From contig NZ_JAFEUW010000001.1 of the NCBI RefSeq assembly GCF_025028335.1, positions 1,674,001 to 1,738,000 on the forward strand: a stretch of DNA of 64,000 bases, given 5' to 3'. This DNA comes from Brachybacterium sillae (GTDB lineage Bacteria > Actinomycetota > Actinomycetes > Actinomycetales > Dermabacteraceae). The notes beneath the pieces are model-generated. The model saw only the letters and a list, made by a program, of their open reading frames with translations. It was not told the DNA's origin and searched no databases. The position numbers and the translations under genes are program-made. Below, in pieces: positions 1 to 12,689 of this stretch. Positions within the stretch are counted from its first letter, which is position 1. Each line of letters starts with the position of its first letter.

Positions 1-243
1 ATCAAGGCCACCATCCCCGACCGGCAAGACCAGGCCGCGCACCGGCGCCGACGCGGCTCAGCCGGCGGACGCCCGCCCGCTTTCGACCCCGAGGTCTACC
101 GTGGACGCAACGTGATCGAGCGGTGCTTCGCCAAGCTCAAGCAATGGCGCGGCATCGCGATGCGCACCTGCAAGACCGCCCGCAGCTACGCCGCGGCCAT
201 CTCGCTCGCCGCGACCCTCCACTGGCTGACCAGCAAAGTTTGA
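1..243 (+). CDS. IS5-family transposase, C-terminal end only
   Basis: The window opens inside this gene, in frame 1, and reads 80 codons to a TGA. The end of the protein carries the conserved IS5-type pattern NVIERCFAKLKQWRGIA followed by KTARSYAAAISLAATLHWL, which holds the last acidic residue of the DDE catalytic triad (the E of VIER). The bases just after the stop (about 238-252, reading GGGCGTGTTGTCAAA on the minus strand) look like the terminal inverted repeat. The rest of the element lies left of the window. The element is inserted into the ISL3-type transposase that follows. Confidence 0.85.
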   Translation: MKATIPDRQDQAAHRRRRGSAGGRPPAFDPEVYRGRNVIERCFAKLKQWRGIAMRTCKTARSYAAAISLAATLHWLTSKV

Positions 244-252
244 CAACACGCC

Positions 253-924
253 CTAGAGCAGCCGGGCAACGGGGTGGGACCTGCGGGTCAGGTCCACCAT
301 CCCGGCGAGCTCCTTCGGACCCCGAAGGCGCGGATCACGGTGATGCCACACTTGCTCGTCCACGCCCAGGACCTGCACGCCCTCGAATCGGGTGGGATCC
401 TCTGCGGCCCGGGCCAGGACGGGTTGGACCTGGGACCAGAGCGTGTTCCAGGTCGTGCCGAGCTGGCGGGCGAGCCCCTGGATCGTGGCGCCCTCGCGGC
501 GGAGCTGGCCGATCGCCCACCGGAGCGCGCGCATGGTCAGCAGGCCCCGCGGAGGGCAGACCACGGGATCCTGTTCGACGAATGTCACCACCGGGCAGGC
601 CTCCTCGCGGCAGATCCAGCGGCGCTTGCGCCACCGAATCCGCACGGGCCGGTCCGCCCACGGAGCGTCGATCATCGAGGTCACGATCCGGCCGTGACCA
701 GCGGCGATCACACCGCATCCCGGGCAGCCCGCGACCGGATCGCAGGACTCCACCTCAAGAAGGAACCCGGTTCGGGCGCGGTCCACAGAGATCAGGTGCA
801 GTCCAGGGAGGCCGAGGAGGAGGTCGCATCGGTCACAGCGATCGAGCGCGTCAGGGCATACGCAACTATGGTCGTGCATCGTCGAGGTCCTTGGTGCGAG
901 CAGAGGTAGAAGTCTGCTCATCAT
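253..924 (-). pseudogene. ISL3-family transposase, N-terminal half, cut by IS5 insertion
   Basis: The 223-residue reading frame has the ISL3 N-terminal zinc-finger pattern (CPGCG near residue 70, a second Cys pair in CREEACP near residue 108) and a helix-turn-helix region near GLARQLGTTWNTLW. It then reaches the first catalytic aspartate region (GVDEQVWHH) before ending. ISL3 transposases are usually about 400-450 residues, so the catalytic half is missing. The stop codon is formed at CTAG (253-256), exactly where the IS5-type element ends, so the interruption is by that insertion. The other half would be expected beyond the left edge. Confidence 0.85.
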
Positions 925-969
925 CCGGGACCTCGACGCCTACCACCAGCTACCCCGCACCACCGGCGC

Positions 970-993
970 ACCCACACTCAACTCTGAAGAGCC
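970..993. repeat. ISL3-type terminal inverted repeat
   Basis: Read on the minus strand these 24 bases begin GGCTCTTCAGAGTTGAGTG, which fits the GGCTCTT start typical of ISL3-family ends. They lie about 45 bases upstream of the transposase start, so they mark the outer boundary of the ISL3 element. The partner end and the 8-base target duplication would lie left of the window. Confidence 0.6.
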
Positions 994-1060
994 GTATGTG
1001 ATGATCAACGGCATCCGTTTGGTAGGGTGCAACCCAACCGATTGCCTACAGGAGCACCTC

Positions 1061-1624
1061 GTGACCAGTCCCTCTGCCGTCTCCCGCCGAACCGTCGCCA
1101 AGGGCATCGCTTGGTCGGCCCCGACCGTCGCCCTGGCCGTCTCGGCCCCCGCGCTCGCCTCATCCCACAAGAAGGACTGCTACGTCTTCGACATGTGGTC
1201 GTCCAACGGCCGCCAGCCGATCAACAACCACCGCGACCAGATCAGCGGCACGGTTCGGTACTCGCCGAACAACCACCAGGACTGCATCGCGGACATGAAC
1301 CAGCCCTACCCCTACGACATCAAGATCACGGTCACCCTTGACCCGTCGGTGTACACGGGGGCGTTCACGTACAGCGGCCCGGGCACCGCGACGGGGTCCG
1401 GCAACGTCGTGACCATCACCCTCCCCTTCGCGGGGCAGCGGCCGGGCTTCAGCAACCAGTGGAACCTCTACGCCAAGACCAAGACCAAGACCGGTGTCAC
1501 CAAGGAGAAGGCGAAGTTCAAGGCTCACATCAAGGCGATCAGCTACCCCGAGGCGAAGTGGAAGATCATCGAGCCGCACAACAAGTGGATGACCAACCGC
1601 ACGCCCAGCTCTTACGACTACTGA
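1061..1624 (+). CDS. Tat-exported small protein of unknown function (paralogue of 15355-16047)
   Basis: The chosen start is GTG at 1061, 6 bases after AGGAG (1050-1054); an upstream ATG at 998 lies next to the ISL3 end and has no such site. The 187-residue product begins with a twin-arginine signal (SRRTVAKGIAW, then a hydrophobic stretch ending in SAPALA). The mature part is rich in Lys, Tyr and Asn and has two Cys, with no domain I recognise. Its N-terminus closely resembles that of the protein at 15355. The mature domain (about 150 residues) looks beta-rich and secreted. The promoter may lie partly in the adjacent ISL3 end. No function is proposed. Confidence 0.7.
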   Translation: MTSPSAVSRRTVAKGIAWSAPTVALAVSAPALASSHKKDCYVFDMWSSNGRQPINNHRDQISGTVRYSPNNHQDCIADMNQPYPYDIKITVTLDPSVYTGAFTYSGPGTATGSGNVVTITLPFAGQRPGFSNQWNLYAKTKTKTGVTKEKAKFKAHIKAISYPEAKWKIIEPHNKWMTNRTPSSYDY

Positions 1625-1690
1625 CCAACTCACACCTCGGACCGGGGAGGTCCCCGGGGTAGTCACTCTCCTGACATGGAGAGCACAGAA

Positions 1691-1713
1691 GGGGTCGCCG
1701 ATCAGGCGACCCC
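1691..1713. terminator. Intrinsic terminator between convergent genes
   Basis: A perfect 9-base inverted repeat (GGGGTCGCC / GGCGACCCC) with a 5-base loop lies 66 bases after the Tat protein stop and just before the 3' end of the convergent PucR-type gene, so it could serve both strands. There is no long T run, which is common in high-GC actinobacteria. Confidence 0.6.
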
Positions 1714-2555
1714 TTCGGCCGTGAGCAGCACGAGCAGCTCGGCCCTGACGACGGCGCCCTCAAGATCGTCGGCGAGCAGGTCACGTAACCGGTGCAGACG
1801 ACCGCTCACGGTCTGCGGGTGAACCGTGAGGGCCTGGGCGATCCCCGGCCGGTTGCCCCACTGGAGCAACCACTGGCGGAGCGTCTCGACGAGCACCGCA
1901 CGCTGGTCCTCGGCAGCCGGTCGAGCTCTCCGAAGTACTTGCGCCGCAGGGCCCGCACGGCGACCGGGTCGGCCACGCAGACGAGCTCGAGCAGGGAGTC
2001 GTCGACGAAGGTCGGCCCCGAGTGGGCGACGGCCCGAAGGGCGCTGAGCCGCTGCCCCATCGCGAGGGAGCCGGGAAACTCGGTGATCGGCACGGCAGGC
2101 CCGACGATGCAGTCGACGTCGGCCATGACCGGGCGAAGGGTGGTGGCCAGTTCGTCCGCAGCGACCGGCAGCCCGAGGACGGCCTCGGGGTCGAGGTGCT
2201 GGGGAGCGAGCAGGACCGCTCGGTGGACCTCCGCCTGGGCCAGGCGCGCAGCCATGCGGATGAAGTCGTAGAGTGCCTCGGCCTCGACCCCACCGCGGGC
2301 CGACTCCAGCCCGATCCGCTCGAAGATCCCACCGCTCGCCCCCAGCCGCTCCATGTCATCGGTCGCGACACAGACGAGGAACTCGCGGGTGGCCTCGATG
2401 ACGTCGGCCGGCCACTTGTGGTCGATCGGTGGCGCCGGCAGGCCAATCTCCTCGGCCACCCGGTCCATGAGCACCGGGGCGAGCGCCGCCAGCCGATCCT
2501 CGTTGGCCTCGAGCAGGTGCCGCGCGATCTCATTGGTCGAACCATGCGGCGCCAT
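1702..2555 (-). pseudogene. PucR/CdaR-type helix-turn-helix regulator, frameshifted
   Basis: The gene reads from ATG at 2555, with AAAGGGGGCGG just upstream, through an N-terminal helical sensor-like region of about 215 residues. The frame then breaks near 1905-1912. Downstream, the frame one base over encodes the typical C-terminal PucR HTH: LVETLRQWLLQWGN, then TVHPQTVSGRLHRLRDLL. The full length is 854 bases, one short of a multiple of three, which fits one lost base (after LDRLP, before EDQRAVL). Intact relatives are single-protein activators or repressors of nearby catabolic or transport genes. Either the gene is newly dead or the base is a sequence error. An IS3 element sits 63 bases upstream of the start. 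Confidence 0.75.
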
Positions 2556-2607
2556 GCCCGCCCCCTTTCCGGGTTGTCTCCGCAGAGCCGCACCGTCTCG
2601 GACTGCA

Positions 2608-2612
2608 GGATC
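2608..2612. repeat. Target-site duplication GGATC, left copy
   Basis: GGATC here is matched by GGATC at 3951-3955 on the other side of the first IS3-family element, the expected trace of its insertion. Confidence 0.65.
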
Positions 2613-2675
2613 TGTCATGTCGCGCGTCAGACTTAGTGGCAGGGCCGTTATGTAGGTCCTGAAGGAGAGTCAGAC

Positions 2676-2993
2676 ATGGGTAGACCACCCTCGATTCCGG
2701 CGGAGAAGAAGTCCCGGATAGTGCTGAGCGTGCTGGCCGGCGAGATGTCCATCGCCGAAGCGGCACGCAAGGAGAAAGTCAGTGAGCAGTCCATCGGACG
2801 GTGGAAGGCCGAGTTCCTGGAAGCCGGCAAGACCGCCCTGGTGGCCGGCAGGTCCGGACCATCCTCCCGAGAGGAACAGCTGGAGGCCGAGGTCGCCGAG
2901 CTGACCCAGGCCTTGGGCGAGGCACACCTGGAAGCCAGGGTGTGGAAGAAGTCCGCGGAGGGCCGGCTGGGCCCTTCGAGGACCTCGAGGTGA
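2676..2993 (+). CDS. IS3-family transposase OrfA
   Basis: This 105-residue protein has a helix-turn-helix (MSIAEAARKEKVSEQSIGRW) followed by a short coiled-coil/leucine-rich stretch (EEQLEAEVAELTQALGEAHL), the usual layout of OrfA, which binds the element ends. AAGGAGAG lies 14 bases upstream of the ATG. The stop overlaps a GTG that is in frame with orfB (GTGA at 2990-2993), so translational coupling or a frameshift could link the two. Confidence 0.85.
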   Translation: MGRPPSIPAEKKSRIVLSVLAGEMSIAEAARKEKVSEQSIGRWKAEFLEAGKTALVAGRSGPSSREEQLEAEVAELTQALGEAHLEARVWKKSAEGRLGPSRTSR

Positions 2994-3941
2994 TCCGCGT
3001 GGAAGCGGGCATGTCGACCGCGAGGTTCTGCCAGCTCTTCGACATGCCCGAGCGGACCTGGCGCCGCTGGCAGGCCAAGGCCCGCACCGGGACGGCGGTG
3101 AAGGGACCGTGGCCGCAACCGGCACGGCAGGCCGCCAGGGAACTGGTGGTCAAGCACGCGCTGGCCCATCCGGCGTGGGGGCATCGGAAGATCTGGGCAA
3201 TGGTCCGCCACGACGGGCATGTGGTTTCCGAGGCGACCGTGCTGCGGATCCTGCGCGACGAGGGGCTGATTCTGCCCGCGCAGTACCAACGGGAGCGACG
3301 GAAGCTGGCCGAGCGGCGCAAGGCCGGGGTTCGCCACCGAGCCCTCAGGCCCGAACCAAGTCTGGCAGCTGGACTTCAGCGAGTTCGAGACCACCACCGG
3401 AGGGACCTGGCGGCTGGCCGGGTGCCGGGACTACTGGTCCAAGTACGAGCACCCCTTCCACGTTTCGCCCACCGGGAACCAGCACGACGCGATCGACGCG
3501 ATCGAGTTGGCCCTGGCCGACTACGAGGCCATGTTCGGTCACCCGCTGGTCGAGGCCTGCCCGGTCGATCCCGAGACCGGTGAGCTGTTGCCCGTGGTGA
3601 CCATCGTGACGGACAACGGCGGGCCGTTCCGGTCCTTCCGCTTCGAGTCCTTCATCGCCGCCCACCCCGAGCTACACCACGTGCGCACCCGAGTGAAGAC
3701 CCCGGGGCAGAACGGGTCCCGTGAACGCGGCTTCGGCACGCTGAAGTACGAACGGCTCTACCTGGACGAGATTGACGACGCGATCGTGCTCGCCGAGCGG
3801 GCCGAGGACTACCGGATCGAGTACAACGAGCTCCGGCCCCACGAGGCCATCTCATGGAACCGGCCCAAGGAGGTGCACCTGGGCCTGACCGACCCCACCA
3901 CCCCGACATTCAAAACCAAGGAAATCCTGCCAACTACTTGA
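2990..3941 (+). pseudogene. IS3-family transposase OrfB, frameshifted
   Basis: From the GTG at 2990 the frame encodes the OrfB N-terminal part (TWRRWQAKA, HPAWGHRKIWAMVRHDG). It loses frame at a GGGG run near 3326-3330 and resumes in the next frame as the rve integrase core. The first Asp is in QVWQLDFSEF, the second in VTDNGGPF, and the Glu lies in the SRERGFGTLKYE region. The total length is one base over a multiple of three, so one extra G explains the break. The inactivation may be real or a sequencing error. Confidence 0.8.
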
Positions 3942-3950
3942 CGCGGGACA

Positions 3951-4098
3951 GGATCTTCACGCCCGCGGCGGGGTAGTCATGGTCGTGGGTCGGGGTGTCG
4001 CCGTGCATGGCATGCCCTTTCGGTGTCGGAAACCGAACACCTGTAGCTGTGCCGGTGTCGCGACGACGCCGTCCACGGCGCCGGTGGCGGGAGATGTC
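3951..4098 (-). other. Truncated 5' end of an unidentified gene plus operator-like repeat
   Basis: Between the two IS3 elements, the minus strand shows GAAAGGG and an ATG at about 4009, starting a frame MHGDTPTHDHDYPAAGVKI. This frame runs into the copy-1 end and stops there after 24 codons. A perfect palindrome TCGG-TTT-CCGA sits about 25 bases upstream of the ATG and could be an operator. This looks like the promoter and first codons of a gene displaced by IS copy 1. Which gene followed is not clear, because the frame does not match the PucR-type protein. Low certainty. Confidence 0.35.
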
Positions 4099-4149
4099 TG
4101 AATCGCCCGGGTCTGATGGAGGCTCTCATTCCACGGAAGGATGAGAGTC

Positions 4150-5456
<1,307 letters not shown>

Positions 5457-5486
5457 CCGAGCCTCCACCAAACCCGGGATGCTTCA

Positions 5487-5648
5487 GTCCCCCGGGCCAG
5501 GGCGCTTCACGGAGGGCATGAACAGCCAGGCCAGGCGCAGCTGTACTGCGCCGAAGCAGTGCACGGAGGCCAGGCCGACCTTGTGGTCGGCCTCGGGCAG
5601 AGCCTGCTCCATCAGCCCCCGCCCGACGCACCCCGCTACCCTCGCGGG
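5487..5648 (-). other. Short stretch between IS copy 2 and selO; possible gene remnant
   Basis: On the minus strand, codons from about 5612 (MEQALPEADHKVGLASVHCF) run to a stop that lies inside the IS right end. Codon use looks coding, and the frame is preceded by GGGCGGGGG. It could be what remains of a gene cut by IS copy 2. I do not recognise the protein, and it could also be chance. The selO promoter presumably lies here as well. Confidence 0.25.
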
Positions 5649-7327
5649 ATGGTCCCCGAGCCCCAGCCGACCGCGACCGCCCCCGATCTCCCCCGCTCGA
5701 GCGCACCCTCGCCGGCGCCCTCCCGGAGCTCGTCGTCCCCGCGCAGGGCCAGCAGTTCCCCGCACCCCGCCTGGTGGCCCTCAACGAACCTCTCGCCACC
5801 GAGCTCGGCCTCGACCCGGACCTCCTGCGCAGCCCCGAGGGTCTGCGCCTGCTCACCGGACGCGCCGGCGGCACCCTCGCTCTGCGCTATGCCGGCCACC
5901 AGTTCGGCACCCCCAACCCGCACATGGGCGACGGTCGCGCGCTGCTGCTGGGGGAGCTGCGCACCCCCGACGGCCGCCTCGTCGATCTGCAGACGAAGGG
6001 CACCGGCCTCACCCCGCTGTCCCGCCCCGGCTCCGACGGCCGGGCGCCGCTGACGGCGATGCTCCGGGAGCTCGTGATTGGCGAGACCCTGCAGGCGCTC
6101 GGCGTGCCCGCAACCCGCACCCTCGCCGTCCTCGCCACCGGCGAGGGCATCCGTCGGCGCGGGCCGGTGCCGGAGCCCGGGGGTATCCAGGTGCGGGTGG
6201 CCGCGAGCCACCTGCGCTTCGGCACCGTGCAGTACGCGGCGTGGCACCACGGCCCGGACCTGACCGCTCGCCTCGCCGCCTACGCGGTGCAGCGGCACGG
6301 GCTGGGGGAGGTCGCAGCGGGCGGCCCGAGCGGTGACCTGGGCGGCACTGCGAACGCTGACGGGGGTGACTCCGCGTCCGATGCGCTCCTGCTGTTGCGT
6401 CACGCCTCCCGCGCGCACGCGCACCTCGTCGCGCAGTGGATGCTTCTCGGTTTCGTGCACGGCGTGATGAACACCGACAACATGACCCTCTCCGGGGAGG
6501 CCATCGACTTCGGGCCCTGCGCCTTCCTCGACCGCCACGATCCGCTCGCGGTGTTCAGTTCGATCGACACCGGTGGCCGCTACGCCTATGGCCGCCAGCC
6601 CGGTGTCGCGCAGTGGAACCTGGCACGGCTGGCGGAGGCCCTGCTGCCGGTGCTCCATCCGTCGGCCGACCGGGCCCTGGAGCTCGCACGCGCGGAGCTC
6701 GACGCCTTCCCGGACCACTACCGCGACGCCTGGACCTCCACCGCAGCCCGCCACCTGGGCCTGCCGCTCGGCCCCGGGGGAGTGCCGGAGGAGCAGGCCC
6801 GGGACCTCGCCGCCGATGCGCTCGACCTCATGGCCGCACAGCGCCTCGACCACACCGCGACGCTGCGGGCGCTCGCCGAAGGACGCATGCCGGGAGCCGC
6901 AGGCGCGGCCGATTCGGAGGCTCCCGACGTCCTCGGGGTCCCGGCCGCAGCTGCAGCGGCCGATGCCACCGCGTGGGCCGCCTGGCAACAGCGCCGCAGC
7001 GCCCTGGAATCCGCCGCCGACCCCCAGCGTGTGCAGGAGGCCCACGAAACCGCGCGCCGCACCGCGCCCGTGGTGATCCCCCGGAACCTGGTGCTGGAGT
7101 CCGCGCTGCGGGCCGCCCAGCTGGGAGACCTCGGCCCCGTGGAGGAGATCGTGCAGGCCGTGCGGGAGCCGACCACCCCGGTGACCCGCTCCGGCCCCGA
7201 TCGCGAGGGGAGTGCCGACCCGGCGGCCGGCGGTGCCCCCGCGGAGGAGCAGGGCCCCGGCCTGCGGGCGCAGCTCGCGGCCCCCGGCCCCGACGATGCG
7301 GGGTTCATGACCTTCTGCGGCACCTGA
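5649..7327 (+). CDS. selO: Protein adenylyltransferase SelO (YdiU/UPF0061), with apparent N-terminal frameshift
   Basis: SelO is a pseudokinase-fold enzyme that transfers AMP to hydroxyl side chains of target proteins, linked to redox stress. The frame has the family blocks RYAGHQFGTPNPHMGDGRA, LQTKGTGLTPLSRPGSDG, HGVMNTDNMTLSGEAIDFGP (metal and catalytic Asp/Asn) and the C-terminal FCGT. The ATG at 5649 begins MVPEPQPTATAPDLP. The conserved continuation LERTLAGALPELVV to PRLVALNEP is in the next frame, so one base seems missing at the CCCCC run near 5690. Total length 1679 is one short of a multiple of three. Without correction, translation would have to begin at GTG 5774 and lose about 40 residues. 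Confidence 0.85.
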
Positions 7328-7479
7328 CCCGCGGGGCCCGCACCCGGCCGCGACACGCCGCGCCGATGCACCCGGTCGGCCCCTCCCGCGTGCCTACGAT
7401 CAGGGCCGGACGTGCCGCACCTCGACGCACACCCACGGCGCACCCCGGTTCCCCGACCGTCACGCCCTAGGGTCGAGGC

Positions 7480-8241
7480 ATGAGCACCTCCGAGCATCCC
7501 ACCCCCGCGTCCCCGCGGGCGTCGTCGGTCACGCGCCTCGGCAGCGAGATCGACGACGCCGCCGTCGTGCGCTCCGCCCCCGCGGAGGACCCCCGCCCGC
7601 TGGTGCTTCTGCTGCACGGGCTCGGCAGCCACGAGGGCGACCTCGCCGGCCTCACCCCATACCTCCCCGCCCACTACGGCTATGCCTCCCTGCGCGGGGT
7701 CCTCGCCTACGGCCCCGGCTTCGCCTGGCTGGATGAGAACCTCGCCGACGCCGGTCTGCTCGCCGATTCCGCGGCCGCCGTGGAGCGGTGGATCGCCGCC
7801 CAGTCGCAGCGCGTGGTCGGGGCCATCGGCTTCTCCCAGGGGGCGATGCTGGCGCTCGAGCTGCTGCGCCGCAACCCCCATGCCCTGGAATGGGTGGTGC
7901 AGCTCAGCGGCGGCCCGCTGCTGCCGGGCCTCGCCGTCGGGCCGCTGCTGGAGCGGGCCGACGGGTCGGCGTCGGACGGGTCGGCGACGGACGGATCCGC
8001 CGCCGACGCGCTCTCCACCGACCCCCGCGATGCCGAGCTCGCCCGCGCCCAGGTGCCCGCCCTGTGGGGCCACGGTGGTCGCGACCCCTGGTTCCCGCCC
8101 GAGCGTGAGCAGCTGGTGCGGGAATGGATGCAGGCTCACCTGCGCACCCGCGAAGTCCGTCGGCCGCTGATGGGACACGGCATCGACGAGGTCGTGCTCG
8201 ATGCCGTCGCCGGATTCCTGCGCGAGAACCTCGACGACTGA
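7480..8241 (+). CDS. Alpha/beta hydrolase, phospholipase/carboxylesterase type
   Basis: The 253-residue cytosolic hydrolase shows an oxyanion strand (LVLLLHGLGSHEGD), the nucleophile elbow GFSQG (Ser near residue 115), an acid region in WGHGGRDPWFP and a catalytic His in MGHGIDE. This matches the abhydrolase_2 family, acting on short-chain esters. Between core blocks there is a low-complexity insert DGSASDGSATDGSAAD encoded by three imperfect 15-base repeats (about 7972-8016). The gene stands alone between selO and the PEP synthase pair. Confidence 0.85.
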   Translation: MSTSEHPTPASPRASSVTRLGSEIDDAAVVRSAPAEDPRPLVLLLHGLGSHEGDLAGLTPYLPAHYGYASLRGVLAYGPGFAWLDENLADAGLLADSAAAVERWIAAQSQRVVGAIGFSQGAMLALELLRRNPHALEWVVQLSGGPLLPGLAVGPLLERADGSASDGSATDGSAADALSTDPRDAELARAQVPALWGHGGRDPWFPPEREQLVREWMQAHLRTREVRRPLMGHGIDEVVLDAVAGFLRENLDD

Positions 8242-8557
8242 GCCGCGGGGAGGCGTCCGTCGGCGGCGCAGTCGAGCCGTCGTCCCCGGCCGGGGGTATC
8301 CTCGGCCCTCGGCCGCTCGGTGATCCCTCCACTCGCGCCAGGAGCGCCGCCGGACCGGTCACATCCACGCGCACCGCTGTGCGCAGATCTGCCCGCCCGC
8401 ACCCCGTTCCGGGCAGGCCTGAGCACCGCAACGTCGATCGCCCGGAATGATGGACGCCCGGGGACCTCCCGTCCAGGCGGATGTCGGACCCGCCGAGTAG
8501 CGTTGTCCCCGACACGATGGAGTGCTGCGCGGCCGCTCGCGCAGGGAGGAGGACCCG
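8242..8557. other. Intergenic region upstream of the PEP synthase regulator
   Basis: These 316 bases contain no convincing gene on either strand. A TAGCGT hexamer near 8497 is a possible -10, and GGGAGGAGG (8543-8551) is the ribosome-binding site for the next gene. Nothing else stands out. Confidence 0.4.
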
Positions 8558-9472
8558 ATGACGGATCCTGCACGGGGGACCGGTGATGCTCCGGCGACCG
8601 ATGCCGCGGCGACCGCCCCCCAGGCTCGGGGTGCGTCGGACGACCGGGCTGATCGCGCCCAGGACGCGGTGCCCGTCTACTTCCTGTCGGACTCCACCGG
8701 CATCAGTGCCGAGACCATGGGCAACGCCCTGCTGCTGCAGTTCCCCGACATCGCCTTCGAACGGCACCTGATCCCGTTCATCACCACCCTCGAGGAGGCC
8801 CGCCGGGTCGTCACCCTGCTGGACCGCGCCATGGACGGGCCGGTGCAGCCGGTGGTGTTCATGACCGCCGTCGACGAGTCCGTGCGCACGCTGCTGCAGA
8901 CCTCCCGGGCCCCGATCATCGACTTCGTCGGCTCCCACCTGCAGCAGATGGAACAGCAGCTGGGCCGCGCCGGCGACCACGCCCCCGCCCGTCTGCACGG
9001 CGTCGGCAACTCCCGCCGCTACAACCAGCGCATGGCCGCGGTCGAGTTCGCCATCGAACACGACGACGGCCAGTCCCTGCGCGCCCTGGAGAAGGCCGAC
9101 ATCATCCTCATCGCCCCGTCCCGCTGCGGTAAGACGCCGACCAGCATGTACCTGGCGCTGCAGCACGGCGTGTTCGTCGCGAACTATCCCCTGGTCGATG
9201 AGGACTTCGACAGCCCCGACCTGCCCCGCCCGCTGCGCGGCATGGAGAAGCGCTGCTTCGGTCTGCTCACCTCCCCGCAGCGCCTCAGCGAGGTGCGCAA
9301 CGAGCGCCGTCCCGGGTCGCGCTACGCGTCGCTGCAGCAGACCACGTGGGAGCTGAACCGGGCACGGGCGCTGTACCAGGCGCACAACGTCCCCTTCGTC
9401 GACTCCTCCAGCAAGTCGGTGGAGGAGATGGCCACGATCATCCTGCAGGCCATGCCCCTGCCGCCGCGCTGA
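8558..9472 (+). CDS. ppsR: PEP synthase regulatory protein (bifunctional kinase/pyrophosphorylase, DUF299)
   Basis: This family switches PEP synthase (or PPDK) on and off by phosphorylating and dephosphorylating a conserved Thr next to the catalytic His. The 304-residue protein shows [19 protein letters not shown] near residue 40, the P-loop-like [17 protein letters not shown] near residue 190, and NYPLVDEDF. The ATG at 8558 follows GGAGGAGG. The N-terminal 35 residues are Ala/Asp-rich and not conserved. The gene ends 76 bases before the PEP synthase gene and probably forms an operon with it. Confidence 0.9.
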   Translation: MTDPARGTGDAPATDAAATAPQARGASDDRADRAQDAVPVYFLSDSTGISAETMGNALLLQFPDIAFERHLIPFITTLEEARRVVTLLDRAMDGPVQPVVFMTAVDESVRTLLQTSRAPIIDFVGSHLQQMEQQLGRAGDHAPARLHGVGNSRRYNQRMAAVEFAIEHDDGQSLRALEKADIILIAPSRCGKTPTSMYLALQHGVFVANYPLVDEDFDSPDLPRPLRGMEKRCFGLLTSPQRLSEVRNERRPGSRYASLQQTTWELNRARALYQAHNVPFVDSSSKSVEEMATIILQAMPLPPR

Positions 9473-9548
9473 ACGCGGCACCCCAGACCTCTCGCCCGTC
9501 ACTCCCTCATCTCGGCCCCGCGCCGAACCGCTTCCGGAAGGACCCGTC

Positions 9549-11936
<2,388 letters not shown>

Positions 11937-11967
11937 CGGGTGTGAACGCCTGAACCACGACCGGAGC

Positions 11968-11998
11968 GGCCCGCCCGATGCACTGCATCGGGCGGGCC
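11968..11998. terminator. Intrinsic terminator after ppsA
   Basis: A perfect 15-base inverted repeat with a 1-base centre (arms 11968-11982 and 11984-11998, starting GGCCCGCCCGATGCA) lies 32 bases after the ppsA stop. No T run follows. Confidence 0.75.
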
Positions 11999-12019
11999 AT
12001 CCGGTGTTCCGACCGGCAT

Positions 12020-12260
12020 CCGGATGCGCGGCGTCGGCCCACTTCTCGAAGATCGCCACGTGGCCGAAGTCCTTCCCGTTGTCCCACTTGGGGATCAGCA
12101 GGATGTCGCCTGGCTTCAGCTGCGACTTCGTGATGGGGGTGACGACGCCGTAACCCTGAGAGGGGTGCAGCGTCGAGGTGCTGTGGGACATGCTCAGGCC
12201 CCACGCCAGCGACACCAGGTCGGAGCAATCCGTGCGCCAGGTGCGGGAGATCGGTCGATC
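12020..12260 (-). pseudogene. Fragment of an NlpC/P60-type peptidoglycan amidase, C-terminal part
   Basis: On the minus strand the frame reads WRTDCSDLVSLAWGLSMS, then ITKSQLKPGDILLIP and DFGHVAIFEKWAD. This is the catalytic Cys (DCSDLV) and His (GHVAIF) region of an NlpC/P60 or CHAP-like cell-wall hydrolase. There is no start, and the upstream end joins directly to an 18-base block (12243-12260) that also occurs at 13947-13964 inside the N-terminal part of the same kind of protein. It is therefore a detached piece of a broken gene whose other piece lies at 13855-14294. Confidence 0.7.
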
Positions 12261-12269
12261 TGCCCCCTG

Positions 12270-12667
12270 GGGTTCGCTCTCGCCGCGGGGGTCGCCATGC
12301 TCAGCCTGGAGCTGACGGTGGCGTGCGTGGGCGTGGCCCGCTCGCCTCTGTTACAGCTGCGGGCGCTGATGGAGGACGGCCCGCTGCAGTTTCTGGGCAT
12401 GCTTGCGGTCATCGCCGGTGCGATGTTGGGTTCGGATGGTCGCTGTGGTTCATCGCCCTGGTGGCCGATTCCCCGGACTGGTCCTCCTACTCTACGGCGT
12501 CGCACTCCCTGCTGGCGCTCGGGCAGTCGGGACCCTGGATCATGCTGGCCGGGATCGGCCTGCTGGTGCTGGTGGCAGTGGTAGGGGCCATGCTCGAGGT
12601 GCGCGACCGTCGGCTCCGGGATCGGATAGTGCAGCGCTGGCCCGTGGGACCGGCCCCCCGGGCGTGA
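12270..12667 (+). pseudogene. Degenerate membrane protein fragment
   Basis: Two frames together read like one membrane protein. The first is FALAAGVAMLSLELTVACVG and LQFLGMLAVIAGAM. After a shift near 12430 the second reads GFGWSLWFIALVADSPDWSS and WIMLAGIGLLVLVAVVGAML, with a basic C-terminal tail (RDRRLRDRIVQRW). Three or four hydrophobic segments are visible. There is no clear start, and the 5' side abuts the amidase fragment. The family is not recognised. Confidence 0.5.
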
Positions 12668-12689
12668 TCCGGCGGTACCGCCGGGTGCC

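Larger units (their letters stand above)
2613..3950 (+). mobile_element. IS3-family insertion sequence, copy 1
   Basis: The element carries orfA and orfB in the usual order and is flanked by GGATC duplications. Imperfect terminal inverted repeats are visible: TGTCGCGCGTCA at 2618-2629 and, on the minus strand, TGTCCCGCGTCA at 3950-3939. A short extra TGTCA at the left end makes the exact left boundary uncertain by about 5 bases. orfB is broken by one base, so the copy is probably not self-mobile. It lies upstream of the PucR-type gene. Confidence 0.75.

Noticed and set aside
998-1060. Upstream ATG at 998 as start of the first Tat protein
   Set aside because: It would add a 21-residue polar lead before the twin-arginine signal, has no ribosome-binding site and sits on the ISL3 boundary. 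GTG 1061 with AGGAG is better.
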